DNA from: Diogma glabrata
Taxonomy: Eukaryota; Arthropoda; Insecta; Diptera; Cylindrotomidae
Length of the DNA stretch: 64,000 nt
NCBI GenBank assembly: GCA_963693315.1
Contig: OY856186.1
Coordinates: 374,768,075-374,832,074, forward strand
Reading direction: 5' to 3'
Below are positions 12,027 through 22,880 of this stretch, one piece after another. Positions within the stretch are counted from its first letter, which is position 1. Each line of letters starts with the position of its first letter. The notes beneath the pieces are model-generated. The model was not told where the DNA came from, made no database searches, and was given only the letters and a program-made list of their open reading frames with translations. A program made the position numbers and the translations under genes.

Positions 12027-13262
12027 TGTAGTGCCAAATATATTAACGTACACTACTATGTTAATTAAATGTAGTGCCAAATATTATAGCAACACTACTA
12101 TATAACTAAAGGTAGTGCCAATTGCTGCTCTAACAATACTTTATGACTATATGTAGTGTAATTATTTCTTGTACAGCACTTATATTTAAATCGTAGGATA
12201 CCAAACAGACCACTTCTGTTAGTAGAAGGTAGTACACAACAATAATTTATAAATAACTGAGCCGTAACACTTTATTCCATATATATATACATACATAAGT
12301 TTTATAGGTTGATTATACGATCATTAATTATTATTAGTTGTTGTTCTAGCTTATTGTTATTAATGAATAAATGTTCACTTGTTTTGATTCAATAATATTC
12401 ACTTGATTCACTCAAAACTTAAATTGGAATTTCACTTAACTACTGATTCTGATGGTTTATTTGTTTATTTGTCTTAATGATTAATTTGTTGATTAAAAGA
12501 CTTATTTGACTGACTTTTGCTTTGTTTATGTAAAACTATTTGATTTTGTGTGACTGACTGAGTTTAAATTAATTAATTAATTGTTGATCGATTTGAATTT
12601 GCTCAAACGACCGTTTAATTGATTTTTTAGAATAGACTCACTTGATGGATTTTTTCAACTGCCTTAACTCACTTGCTTGTTTTGTTTTGAAAAAACTGAT
12701 TTTATTGACTTACTTTTTAAAAAACTGATTTTAAGTGAATTGACTATAAAAGACTGACTTAGTTTTAAATTTCTTAATTGCTAAAAACGACCGTTTAATT
12801 GATTTTTTGTAAAAGACTTCGGTAATTGTCTGAAACTGACTGTGTAAATGTTAATTGAAATATTGTTTTTATAACTAAAAAATGATTATTAATTATTATT
12901 GTAATCGATTTGACCCACTGAACAACTTTAGTTTTTGTTTTTCTTTCATTTTATTGTACTTAAGAATTACGTAATTTAATTTCGCGAATTTAACATTTCT
13001 TTTAATTTAATTTAGACAAAAACGATTTTGTAATTTTGAATAACCCAAATAGTGGAAAATTATTTACAAAAACTAAAGTTTTAGTCAGCGTTTGTTGGTC
13101 TATTTATTAGATTTATGTTAATTAATTTATTTGTTTGGTTATTGGGAAATATTATTAAAATTGATTTGTATTTTTTGAAAGAATGTTAGCAAAATGTTAG
13201 TTTGGGAGTTTTGGTGTTCTTGGGAAGTTGTTGTGGTAAAACACGTAATTTGTTTTACTACA
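12027..13262 (-). repeat. 3' LTR of the TR-GAG-like element
   Basis: TG...CA ends with TGTAGTG/CACTACA-like inverted termini. It is nearly identical to 18249-19484; differences seen include T/C near 12169/18390 and G/T in a GACTGACTT/TACTGACTT context. About 73% or more of the sequence is AT. Confidence 0.9.
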
Positions 13263-13276
13263 TTCCTCCCTCCCAC
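13263..13276 (-). promoter_or_regulatory. Polypurine tract of the TR-GAG-like element
   Basis: On the minus strand GGGAGGGAGGAA runs directly into the TGTAGTAAAAC start of the 3' LTR. This is the standard position and composition of the plus-strand priming site in LTR elements. Confidence 0.85.
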
Positions 13277-15010
13277 GGAAAAAATTTTGGGATTATCGTT
13301 GTAGGGAATTAAAAGGAAATTAGGTAGGGCAGTTTACGATGAGCACAAAATTTTGCCAAGTTATGTAATGTATTTAAAAAGAAGTGAGTATCGATTCTAA
13401 GTCTTATTATGCTTACTGAGTACATAGCCAGATTTACTTTCGATTTGTTCATTCAGTTAAATAGTTGTAATTATACAACTAATCTAATCTTAAATTTATG
13501 AAAATAAAAATTACGAAAAAAAACTTGAAATAACAGAAAAGTTGTGAAAAATTATGTGTCTACACAAATATTTTGTGTTTTATTAATCTTATTTAATTTT
13601 CAAAATTAAGAAAAAATTTCAGTTTAGTTCAGTTTCAGTAAAATGATTTCTGTATGCTTACTGTTATAAAGTATAAAAATATAGTACAAATAAGATGATG
13701 ACTGTTAAATTTTAGTTTTTTCTTATGTATCTAAACTTATTTCTAATTTATTAATTTTCGAAATTATAATTATAGTCTTTAAACCAGGTTTAAAGGTACA
13801 ATTAAACTTATCCAGATATTATTTAATCTATTTAGTTTCAAAGTCAGAAAGAAAAATTTTTCTTTTTTATTTTTTTAAATTCAAAATCTTTTATAAAAAA
13901 ATTGCGTACGGTTTTTATTGAAAAAAAAAAAGATTGCCGACTTATTACTGTATAATTATTTAAATTTTAAAAATGAAATTGGATATTTTTAATTGTTTTT
14001 TTTTTTTTTTTACGACCTTGATTAATTGGAGATGCCATATTTATTATGTATGATAAAATTTTATGAACTTGAAAAATATGAATACGTTAGTATTTAGTAA
14101 ATAAAAAACATTATGTAGGAATATTGATGTAGGTCATTATTTCTTTTTGTTTTGGTTTTAGGATTATTTGTTTATTTCAATGACAGAAATTTGGGAACAA
14201 AAAAAAAACGTTTTTAAAGAAATTGTTTTCTTTCCGCAATATGAGCCGTTTATGTTTAGTAGATCGTTTGACTTAAATTAGCTTGAAATCTTAAGCATAT
14301 GAAACTTAAATGTATTTCCCGTTCTTAAATTCTAGTTTATCGTCTTGTTTTTTTTTTAATCTATATTTTTATATTGTTTAAATCAACTCAACTGTTCGTT
14401 ATAGAATGAGTTCAACGGTACTACTTATTTTAAATAAATTTTGCTCAATTGATAGCTACATAAAAATAAAGTTGATCTTGTAAAATAAAATGTTATGAAA
14501 TATGAACACTTAGTTGTATAGTAAATAAAATTTGTAGTAAATAATTTTTTTTTTTTTGTTAAAAATTATGTTATGTTTTGATTAGCTTGCGTATCTTACA
14601 AACTACTGCCTTAATATAATATGTATTTTATGGTAATGATTATTTAAGATTAATGATTTTAGAATTATTATTTTTATTGATTGTATTGATTATTGATCGG
14701 AATCAGTATTGGTAATAAGATTATTGTTTTTCGATTATTATGTTTCTTGTATATTGTATAAATTGTAAGTATAAATTGATTAGATTTGACTTATGCTTAA
14801 GGCTAGTATTAGGTTTATTTGATTAACTTGTGGTGTATATTAGTATTGTATTTAGGAAAGGTTTGTTTGGTTGGCTTATGGTTTAGGTGAGTATTAGGTT
14901 TAGAATTGGTAGGTCTGATTTACTTATGGTTTAGATTAGTATTATATTTAGGATAAGATGATTTGGTTTACCTATGCTTTAGGTTGGTTTAAGCGGAATT
15001 TGATATTTTT
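13277..15010 (-). other. Non-coding 3' internal region with short tandem repeats
   Basis: This is about 1.7 kb of very AT-rich sequence between the Gag-like stop and the polypurine tract, where pol would normally sit. No reverse transcriptase or integrase motif is visible in any frame. At about 14783-14993 four degenerate units of roughly 50-60 bp carry variants of TTTACTTATGGTTTAGATTAG. These may be leftover pol-region filler or an RNA element. Confidence 0.6.
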
Positions 15011-17881
15011 TTAGAAAGCTGTTGTTTTTAAAAATGTGGAAATTTTATCGTTAGAAAGTAATTTTGAAGGAAAGTTACTTCGAATTTGATTTGTGTACTT
15101 GACTAACAAATAAGTATTGTCTCTAATAATGTGTAACAGATGACCGGTTGTACAAAACTTTGCAATGTCGAATATGATTTTACGAGATGCTAGTAGTAAA
15201 TTATTTGGAAAACAGACAGGAAATTTTTGGAACAGATTCTCAAGCCAGTGAACTGAATTAGATGCATAAAAACGAGATTGAATTTTATTGGTTATTGGCA
15301 GTGTAAGTTGTAAGGTAGTAGTTTTCTTTACACGACTCCACGAAAGGCTAAGATATAGTAAAATTGATTTCCACAGTTTGGAAAGTTGTAATGGACAGTG
15401 TATCCAATTTTCAATACGTCTGGGTCTTTTTTGGTCGCGGTTGTTTACAGTTAGTTTGTTATTAGAGTCATGGTAATTTATCGTAGCAGACTGGTTCAAC
15501 GTTTTAATATTTTCGGTGTCGGAGTGGTATGAATTGCTTGGTTGAAGCTTAATCGAATGTTGGTCAGTTTTGTGTTTTCGAACTTTCATATTTGTGTTAA
15601 TCGTTTTAGATATACTTCGGCGGCTGTGTAATTTGATATTTGGTTTTTTGTTTGACGATTTCTTTTCCCCTACCATAGTTGAGGGCAAATATTGAATTTT
15701 CTTAGCACTGATTGGGTTTGCTGGTTTCTGGACTTTGTTTTTGTGACAAATAGAATTATTATGGAATTTCGATGTGGTCGTTGAAGACAAATATTGATTT
15801 TTGTTAGAGCTGATTGTTGGTTTCTGTTTCTGGAGTCTACTTTCGTTACGATTAGAATTAGTTTGGCATTTCAAAGTGGGAGTTTGTAGTCTATGGTGTG
15901 TATAATTTTTGGTATTTTTTAATTTGGTTGGTATTGATGAAATTTGCTTTGTGTTCGAAATTTTTATAGGAATATGCATTAAGTTTCGGGACGTGTTTTG
16001 TTTTAGAACTTCGGAATACAGAATTGGCGTTGAAATAATTTTTGATTTAATTTGAGATTTGTCTGAGTTATTGTCGGGCGTATTTGACCTAGTTTTGTTA
16101 GTCGGAAATTTTTGGCTACTATGTGTATCTGTAATAGTGTTTACAAGGGATGTTGAATTGGGCTTTAAAATTTGAACGTTTTCTGTAAGATTGTTTACGA
16201 AAAGGGTTGGATCGGGCTCTGTAATTTGAGTTGAGTCAGTTGGAGTTTTCTGGATACTTTGGTTGACTGATATGGATAGTGTATTTGCTGTCAATACGCC
16301 AGGACTTACTTCTTTAGTCATGGTAATTGTCGCTTCATTCGGGACGTTCGAGTCGTCTATCTGTTTTATTTTCTTTGGTTCGACTGGTATGATATTGCAT
16401 TTAGTTTCATCACTAAGTATATTTCCGTTTGTTTTAATTTCTTTAGTGGGTGAAAGTTTTGTATTTTCCGTTCCTGAGTACTCGAGTGAGATATCCTTGG
16501 TTCTCTTCGATGATATGGGTTGATGTGCCATTGAATGACTAGTATCATGAGATTGTATGGTAGATTGTGATGCCATAAAAGATGGGCTTGAATTTAGACT
16601 TTGTGACATCGCATCTGATCTCACATCAGACTGATGTGATCTTGCAGAAACAGTCGATTCAGAATTCTGTGAACGTGAAGCATTATCAGCAGAACCATGT
16701 GGAAAAGTTGGGGATAGACTTGTTTCAATATTTTCTGGATTTAAGTAATTTAGGTCGTCTGTGTTAATATTAATAAACGGAATGTCTGTATACGTATCGG
16801 TAACAGAGAAATTATTTGACAAGGAAGTACTAGACGGGTTAAAATGTAAAGGAGATGCAGCCCTTTTTTGTGCGGTCACTGATGCAGGAGACTCTACGTC
16901 GGAATTATCCGATAAATTTAGTTTTGTATTTTTTAAAAAGTTTGATGGTGCTATCGAGCCTTCGGAGTTTATATTGGAGTCTGATTTTGATATAAAATTT
17001 GTATTTAAATTAGGTCGTTCTGTTTGAAAATTTGTATTGTTTGTATTGTTTTCTGATTGGTTACAAGGTATTTTGGAAGGTGAATGTGTGAAATATGAGA
17101 AATGTTGATCCATCGTATGAGGTGGAAAGTTTGGTGAACTACTGCAGTTACTATGAGTTGTACTATATGGATTAGGTATATTTTCTACTTGTGGTTGTGA
17201 ATATGAATAAGAGGGTAAATGGGATTGCAGTTTTTCATGGTAGTCTGATACTGAAGGAAATGATGAATGTTGCGTAGATATAGAAAGGTTTGGTTTAGGA
17301 ATATTTGAAATTGCATGAGCAGCGGAAAACGATGGGAAAGATGGTATATCAGATGATAAAGGCAGTGGAGTAATGTGGTCTACGTTTTGGTTTTGTGGAA
17401 TTATATTGTTATTCAGTAATGTCAGTTGAGAGGGCTTATCAGTTTTTGTTATACTTTGTGAAGGGGTGTATGCTGTATTTGAAGGTGGGTGGTTAAATAG
17501 AGGGAATCTAGGCAGATTATTAGCCATCTTTAATGCAAAGTTTGACGTTGTAGAGCTTAAACTTTGTGTGAGTTGAGCAAACGTATGGGCTGTTGTTCCT
17601 GCTAATTGCCTGGTGGAAGGTGGGAAGTAATTCCGTAATATGAATCCTAGGTCTTCGACTGATTTGAATGACTTGTCTTCAACGGCTAGGAGGGCTTTAC
17701 CTGTGATACGTCTAACCAGTAATTGTGCAAAAACTATCTGATCTAGGACGTTCAATTTCAATGTAATTGTTGTAGCGCGAAATATAAAGCGTTCTATTTC
17801 CTCGTCAATATCATCGGCATCACCGTCTAGTTTTTCGACTAGTTTTACTACTTCGTATAGGTTAACCATATCAAATAGCAT
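15011..17881 (-). CDS. Gag-like protein with long Ser/Asn/Thr-rich tail (956 aa)
   Basis: A single uninterrupted ORF starts at ATG 17881; an in-frame stop lies five codons upstream, so this is the only start. Residues 1-120 resemble a gypsy-family Gag capsid: MVNLYEVVKLVEKLDGDADD, a helix-rich stretch with QIVFAQLLVRRITGKALLAV, then SVEDLGFILRNYFPPS. Residues from about 120 to 810 are low-complexity, rich in Ser, Asn, Thr, Pro and Gln, with Lys-rich patches after 600. The last 130 residues are more hydrophobic and basic. There is no CCHC zinc knuckle, no protease motif and no transmembrane signal I trust. Gag of this family packages element RNA into cytoplasmic particles; that this protein does so is inferred from position and N-terminus. 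Ordinary Gags are about half this length, so the tail is unusual. The ORF being intact in a young element suggests recent selection or recent origin. Confidence 0.75.
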   Translation of the reverse strand: MLFDMVNLYEVVKLVEKLDGDADDIDEEIERFIFRATTITLKLNVLDQIVFAQLLVRRITGKALLAVEDKSFKSVEDLGFILRNYFPPSTRQLAGTTAHTFAQLTQSLSSTTSNFALKMANNLPRFPLFNHPPSNTAYTPSQSITKTDKPSQLTLLNNNIIPQNQNVDHITPLPLSSDIPSFPSFSAAHAISNIPKPNLSISTQHSSFPSVSDYHEKLQSHLPSYSYSQPQVENIPNPYSTTHSNCSSSPNFPPHTMDQHFSYFTHSPSKIPCNQSENNTNNTNFQTERPNLNTNFISKSDSNINSEGSIAPSNFLKNTKLNLSDNSDVESPASVTAQKRAASPLHFNPSSTSLSNNFSVTDTYTDIPFININTDDLNYLNPENIETSLSPTFPHGSADNASRSQNSESTVSARSHQSDVRSDAMSQSLNSSPSFMASQSTIQSHDTSHSMAHQPISSKRTKDISLEYSGTENTKLSPTKEIKTNGNILSDETKCNIIPVEPKKIKQIDDSNVPNEATITMTKEVSPGVLTANTLSISVNQSIQKTPTDSTQITEPDPTLFVNNLTENVQILKPNSTSLVNTITDTHSSQKFPTNKTRSNTPDNNSDKSQIKSKIISTPILYSEVLKQNTSRNLMHIPIKISNTKQISSIPTKLKNTKNYTHHRLQTPTLKCQTNSNRNESRLQKQKPTISSNKNQYLSSTTTSKFHNNSICHKNKVQKPANPISAKKIQYLPSTMVGEKKSSNKKPNIKLHSRRSISKTINTNMKVRKHKTDQHSIKLQPSNSYHSDTENIKTLNQSATINYHDSNNKLTVNNRDQKRPRRIENWIHCPLQLSKLWKSILLYLSLSWSRVKKTTTLQLTLPITNKIQSRFYASNSVHWLENLFQKFPVCFPNNLLLASRKIIFDIAKFCTTGHLLHIIRDNTYLLVKYTNQIRSNFPSKLLSNDKISTFLKTTAF

Positions 17882-18043
17882 ATTGATTGAAAATTACAGG
17901 AAAACGAATTAACGGATTGAATACAGGGAAATACGGATTGAATATAAAAAGGATGATAACCAAATTTCGGGTTGTGGTGAAAATTAAAGTTCAGAATTGA
18001 ATGAAATTTACTGAGTTACTGATTAAAAAAAAAAATTACTGAT

Positions 18044-18199
18044 TTACTGATCTAAAAACTTAAGCTTACGTTTATCTGGTGTTGTAGGTGTTGATCCTGA
18101 TGATCCTTTATTTTGTGTTGCTGATAATGATGTCAGACTTGTCGTTCTTGACCCCAGGTCTTGTGTAAACTTTTGATTAGCTTCTGAGGGCTAGTTCAT
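18044..18199 (-). other. Leader open frame with a TAG at codon 3
   Basis: ATG AAC TAG is followed in the same frame by about 47 sense codons (PSEANQKFTQDLGSRTTSLT, then Ser/Thr-rich up to TPTTPDKRKLKFLDQ) before the next stop. Composition resembles the Gag-like ORF's own tail. An ACGTAAGC sequence within DKRK could act as a splice donor. It may be an upstream exon or peptide inactivated by one base change, or a readthrough leader. Confidence 0.4.
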
Positions 18200-18228
18200 A
18201 TATTCCTTTTTGTCCTTATGTCGGAAAG

Positions 18229-18246
18229 GACTAACCGGCTGCGCCA
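18229..18246 (-). promoter_or_regulatory. Primer-binding site of the TR-GAG-like element
   Basis: On the minus strand TGGCGCAGCCGGTTAGTC starts two bases after the 5' LTR. The TGGCGCAG-CGGTTAG pattern is that of gypsy-family primer sites complementary to a tRNA 3' end. It fixes the element's direction. Confidence 0.85.
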
Positions 18247-18248
18247 AA

Positions 18249-19484
18249 TGTAGTGCCAAATATATTAACGTACACTACTATGTTAATTAAATGTAGTGCC
18301 AAATATTATAGCAACACTACTATATAACTAAAGGTAGTGCCAATTGCTGCTCTAACAATACTTTATGACTATATGTAGTGTAATTATTCCTTGTACAGCA
18401 CTTATATTTAAATCGTAGGATACCAAACAGACCACTTCTGTTAGTAGAAGGTAGTACACAACAATAATTTATAAATAACTGAGCCGTAACACTTTATTCC
18501 ATATATATATACATACATAAGTTTTATAGGTTGATTATACGATCATTAATTATTATTAGTTGTTGTTCTAGCTTATTGTTATTAATGAATAAATGTTCAC
18601 TTGTTTTGATTCAATAATATTCACTTGATTCACTCAAAACTTAAATTGGAATTTCACTTAACTACTGATTCTGATGGTTTATTTGTTTATTTGTCTTAAT
18701 GATTAATTTGTTGATTAAAAGACTTATTTGACTGACTTTTGCTTTGTTTATGTAAAACTATTTGATTTTGTGTGACTGACTGAGTTTAAATTAATTAATT
18801 AATTGTTGATCGATTTGAATTTGCTCAAACGACCGTTTAATTGATTTTTTAGAATAGACTCACTTGATGGATTTTTTCAACTGCCTTAACTCACTTGCTT
18901 GTTTTGTTTTGAAAAAACTGATTTTATTGACTTACTTTTTAAAAAACTGATTTTAAGTGAATTGACTATAAAATACTGACTTAGTTTTAAATTTCTTAAT
19001 TGCTAAAAACGACCGTTTAATTGATTTTTTGTAAAAGACTTCGGTAATTGTCTGAAACTGACTGTGTAAATGTTAATTGAAATATTGTTTTTATAACTAA
19101 AAAATGATTATTAATTATTATTGTAATCGATTTGACCCACTGAACAACTTTAGTTTTTGTTTTTCTTTCATTTTATTGTACTTAAGAATTACGTAATTTA
19201 ATTTCGCGAATTTAACATTTCTTTTAATTTAATTTAGACAAAAACGATTTTGTAATTTTGAATAACCCAAATAGTGGAAAATTATTTACAAAAACTAAAG
19301 TTTTAGTCAGCGTTTGTTGGTCTATTTATTAGATTTATGTTAATTAATTTATTTGTTTGGTTATTGGGAAATATTATTAAAATTGATTTGTATTTTTTGA
19401 AAGAATGTTAGCAAAATGTTAGTTTGGGAGTTTTGGTGTTCTTGGGAAGTTGTTGTGGTAAAACACGTAATTTGTTTTACTACA
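18249..19484 (-). repeat. 5' LTR of the TR-GAG-like element
   Basis: Same length and ends as the left LTR. It should contain the promoter and polyadenylation signals. AT-rich TATATATA tracts are present, but no start site can be assigned. Confidence 0.9.
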
Positions 19485-19488
19485 GGGG

Positions 19489-20246
19489 CGCTTTAGATAT
19501 GGGACAATCACAACGTCTCAATATTAAAACTGTTCAAAATTTGTTCTCGTGTTCGGAATTTTACCCAAAGACAAACTAAAATGCTGCAAATACAATGAAC
19601 ATCACACATCGATGAGGCCATTCCTCTATCGATCGATGCCATTCCATTACCATACTTCCACTCAATGAGGCGAACACTTCACGTTCAACCAATTTTTATA
19701 AAAAGACATGCAAAATACGTGAAAAAAATTATTTTAAACATAAAAATTTAAATTTGGGAAATTGGTTAACGAAAGCTAGCTTATCCATATGGTGCTCTAC
19801 CTTTGTTTGCCAGCAAACAAAGGTAGACTACCAACATGCCTACCTTTGTTTGCCAGCTTATCAATTATGAGAAACTTTTAAATTCAAAGACATCAACAAA
19901 ATATAAATTAACACAATTAAGTGGCTAAAACAAAAAACCATAAAACAATATGACAAAGCGTTAAGTCATAAAAGTTTAAATAACTTTTGCATAAGATATG
20001 ATAATTATTTTGTAATGATATAGGCAAGGAAAAGAATTAAATTTAGGTGGTTTGTGACACTAAATAATTATAAAACTTGTGTGAAAATTTTTTGTCTTAG
20101 TTTTATTTTGATTTAACCCAATGAAATTCTCTAAACTGTAATGACATCATTTAACTTCACTAATAACATGTGAATTATACTAAAAACAAATAGTTATACG
20201 TCTGGCCTACTGGAATATTAAAAATTATCAATTTTTGAAATAATTA
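19489..20246. other. No gene; short hairpin inside
   Basis: Nothing coding is recognised. At 19797-19826 CTACCTTTGTTTGC and its reverse complement sit head to head around CA; a third direct half-copy follows at about 19847. Confidence 0.5.
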
Positions 20247-20753
20247 ACAATGCATGCACAATGAAAATACTTTTACTCATGAGATCCAAGTTTGTATGAA
20301 AACTTATTTAGAGAAAAAAAAATTTATTTTTGAAATACTTTTTCCTCAATGAAAAAGTTAAAAATTTCGTAACATTTTTTCCTCATGATTAATAGAGAAA
20401 TGAGCTGAAAATAATAATAAAAAGTTGTCTAAAAGCTACCTAAAAGAATAATAACGGTGCATGCACAATGTATGAGGTTTTTCCTCATGAGATTTGAGCA
20501 ACTTTTTATTATTCTTTTTTAATAGAACTACAATGCTTTAAAATGTAGGTAGCTCAATTCTCTATTAATCATGAGGAAAAAGTTACGAAATTTTTAACTT
20601 TTTCATTGAGGAAAAAGTATTTCAAAAATAAATTTTTTTTTTCTCAAAATAAATTTTCATACAAACTTGGATCTCATGAGTAAAAGTATTTTCATTGTGC
20701 ATGCATTGTAAAAATCTCATGAGGAAAAACCTCATACATTGTGCATGCACCGT
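20247..20753. repeat. Nested foldback repeat
   Basis: A left arm from ACAATGCATGCACAATG (20247 to about 20440) is reverse-complemented at about 20510-20709. Most of about 190 bp is identical, including the block with GAGATCCAAGTTTGTATG. A second inverted pair of about 40 bp interleaves with it: ACGGTGCATGCACAATG at 20454-20493 against 20714-20753, both with TTTTTCCTCATGAGAT. The interleaving suggests a foldback element that partly duplicated or inverted itself. Confidence 0.85.
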
Positions 20754-21401
20754 AACTGATATCGCAGTAAGCGTATAATTCATAAAAAATATATAAGCTC
20801 AGAAACGAAAATGGCAAAAAATTATACAGCCTAGACACAATTAAGGTAAAGCAGATTTAAAAACACCACATAAATGTAATGCTTTAATGGAGCCATACAA
20901 CAGCTGTTAAATACACCAAAAACAAAAGTACATAATACATATGTACATGTATTTTTTAACATATTTGTTTTATACGCGGTTGTAATATAAGTTTAATTAA
21001 AATAAAAGATTTACTTTTATTTTCTTGGATTATTCGATACATTTTGTCAGATTTTCCATCATCTTATCTAGAAGGATTCATTTGGGGTTTATTACGGAAA
21101 AGAAGTTTTTGAAGGTTTCATGGAGAAGGCAAATTTGGTTTTAGAGGATCGGGATACGATATCCCTAGGTATGTACTAATTGAACCAGGATAGGATAAAT
21201 TTCATTTTTTGGGTTCAGAACTTTGTTGGAACTAGACAAATTCACGTAAGTTACTTCGGTTTTAAAAAAACCTAGTATTGCATTCATGAGCCAACAGTGA
21301 AATTCTTACCCCCAATTTTTTGGCATTTCTTGACGTTTTAGGACCTACTGATTCTAAAAAAGCAAAAAAAATATGTATGTTTGTCTGCCGGCCGGCCGTC
21401 A
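20754..21401. other. No gene recognised
   Basis: Left flank of the LARD-like element. A GCCGGCCGGCC block lies near 21387-21398, just before the CAAC target duplication (21402-21405). Confidence 0.4.
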
Positions 21402-21676
21402 CAACTGTAATGAAGCGCTTTCTCATTGGCGAACCAATGAGAAGGACATAGCAGGAAGCGTACCTAGCGAGATTGATTTTCTTGCCCCAAGCTAGCTGCA
21501 GCCCATGGGAACGATAAAGAAACCCTGCTACTTCAGCACAAATACAGAAATGTACGCTATTCACGAAAATTTGCAGAAATGGAAAGAAATACAAGTGGAA
21601 AAACGGAGACTCTGGCGACCCCTGTTGCGAAAGACCCACGATCAACACGTCCAACCCCCACGTTCACTCACATACG

Positions 21677-21678
<2 letters not shown>

Positions 21679-21728
<50 letters not shown>
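21679..21728. repeat. (CA)n microsatellite in the left LTR
   Basis: About 25 CA units. The partner LTR has about 11 fewer, and this 22-bp change is the largest difference between the two LTRs. It marks post-insertion slippage. Confidence 0.95.
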
Positions 21729-21729
<1 letters not shown>

Positions 21730-21929
21730 TCACACCCCTTTATCATTATGACCTAAGTAATAAAATAAATTTACTCACCCCATGATTAAACCCCGTCCTC
21801 CTATTCTGATTCCATCAGCCCTCCATCAGCACGTTGTTCAGGTTTGAAATCTCTCAAAAATACTTTGTACAGCACGAACGTTGATCAAAGGTGCACGTAC
21901 AAACGTTGTACCAAACTATTAGGTAGAAA

Positions 21930-22360
21930 CGTTCAATAAACTTGCAATCGTTGGATAATTTTGTGGTATCAAATGGTAAGTAGAAACGTTATATAAACTT
22001 GTAAAATTTTGTTGAATCAAAAATGATAAGTAGACACGTTATATAAACTTGTAATTGATGTATACTTTTGTTGAATCAAAAATGATAAGCAGAAACGTTA
22101 TATAAACTTGTAAAATTTTGTTGAATCAAAAATGATAAGTAGGAACGTTATATAAACTTGTATAATTTTGTTGAATCAAAACTGTTGTAATTGATGTATA
22201 CTTTTGTTGCATCAAAAATGATAAGTAGAAACGGTATGTAAACTTGTATAATTTTGTTGAATCAAAATTGATATATAGAAACGTTATATAAATTTGCAAT
22301 CGATGGGTAGTTTTGTTACATCCAAAAATGACAAGTAGAAACGTTATATCTGGTTGTAAA
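21930..22360. repeat. Tandem block 1 in the LTR, about 7-8 units of 47-70 bp
   Basis: Units share AACGTTATATAAACTTGTA followed by TTTTGTTGAATCAAAAATGA and a TAAGTAGA link. The same block recurs at 31540-31970 in the other LTR. Confidence 0.85.
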
Positions 22361-22424
22361 CATAAACGCCGAATCAATTTACAATCACAGGTGTGTATGG
22401 TAACAATTATAGCAATTACCGACG

Positions 22425-22880
22425 AATACGTTGACATATAACAGTTGCAGGATGCGTTGAAATCAAAAACAAAATGTAATAAATGGTACCAGTACCAGTT
22501 AAATTATTCGTTGAATAGAACTGTAATAATTTTGTATCAATGATGGTGAAGCAAAAGGTAATTGTTGACGTATGCGTTGAAATCCAAGAAATGTAATAAA
22601 TGGTACCAACACTAGTTAAACTATTCGTTGCAGCATAACGGTAATAATTTTGTATCAATGATGGGGAAGCAATACGGCAAAAGTAATGGTTGACGTATGC
22701 GTTGAAATCCCAAAAGTAATCAATTATACCAATACCCGTTAAATTATTCGTTGAAGTAGAACTGTAATATTTTTATATCAATGGTAATCAATAATTTGTA
22801 TCCACGATTGCGGAGCAATACGTTGAACGGCAATTGTTGCCGGATGCGTTGAAATCCAACAAGCAATCGTTGTGATCACT
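22425..22880. repeat. Tandem block 2 in the LTR, about 4 units of 110-130 bp
   Basis: Units share GCGTTGAAATCCAA, a GGTACCA(A/G)..CCAGTTAAA.TATTCGTTG segment, then TAATAATTTTGTATCAATGA. The other LTR has the same block at about 32030-32490, with a 10-bp ATTATCAATA insertion. Confidence 0.8.

Larger units (their letters stand above)
12027..19484 (-). mobile_element. Full-length non-autonomous LTR retrotransposon with a Gag-like ORF only (TR-GAG-like)
   Basis: Two 1236-bp direct repeats beginning TGTAGTGCC and ending TTTACTACA bound the element. The flanks are GGGG (12023-12026) and GGGG (19485-19488), a 4-bp target duplication. A primer-binding site touches the right LTR and a polypurine tract touches the left one, both on the minus strand, so the right LTR is the 5' one. 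The interior (4986 bp) holds a single long ORF (15011-17881) with a Gag-like start and no recognisable protease, reverse transcriptase, RNase H or integrase. It must borrow pol functions, as plant TR-GAG elements do. I saw only about two base differences between the LTRs, so the insertion is recent. Lineage is gypsy-like by primer site and 4-bp duplication (inference). Confidence 0.88.

Noticed and set aside
21262..21756. Open frames around the left LTR start, including a 130-codon minus frame and CA-repeat frames rich in Thr-His
   Set aside because: They cross the LTR boundary or translate the CA microsatellite. The same frames recur in the other LTR with different ends, as repeats do.
22126..22658. 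Minus-strand frames of 80-103 codons repeated at 31716-32248
   Set aside because: They arise from LTR tandem blocks with units that avoid stops by chance. They are identical in both LTRs and have no domain.
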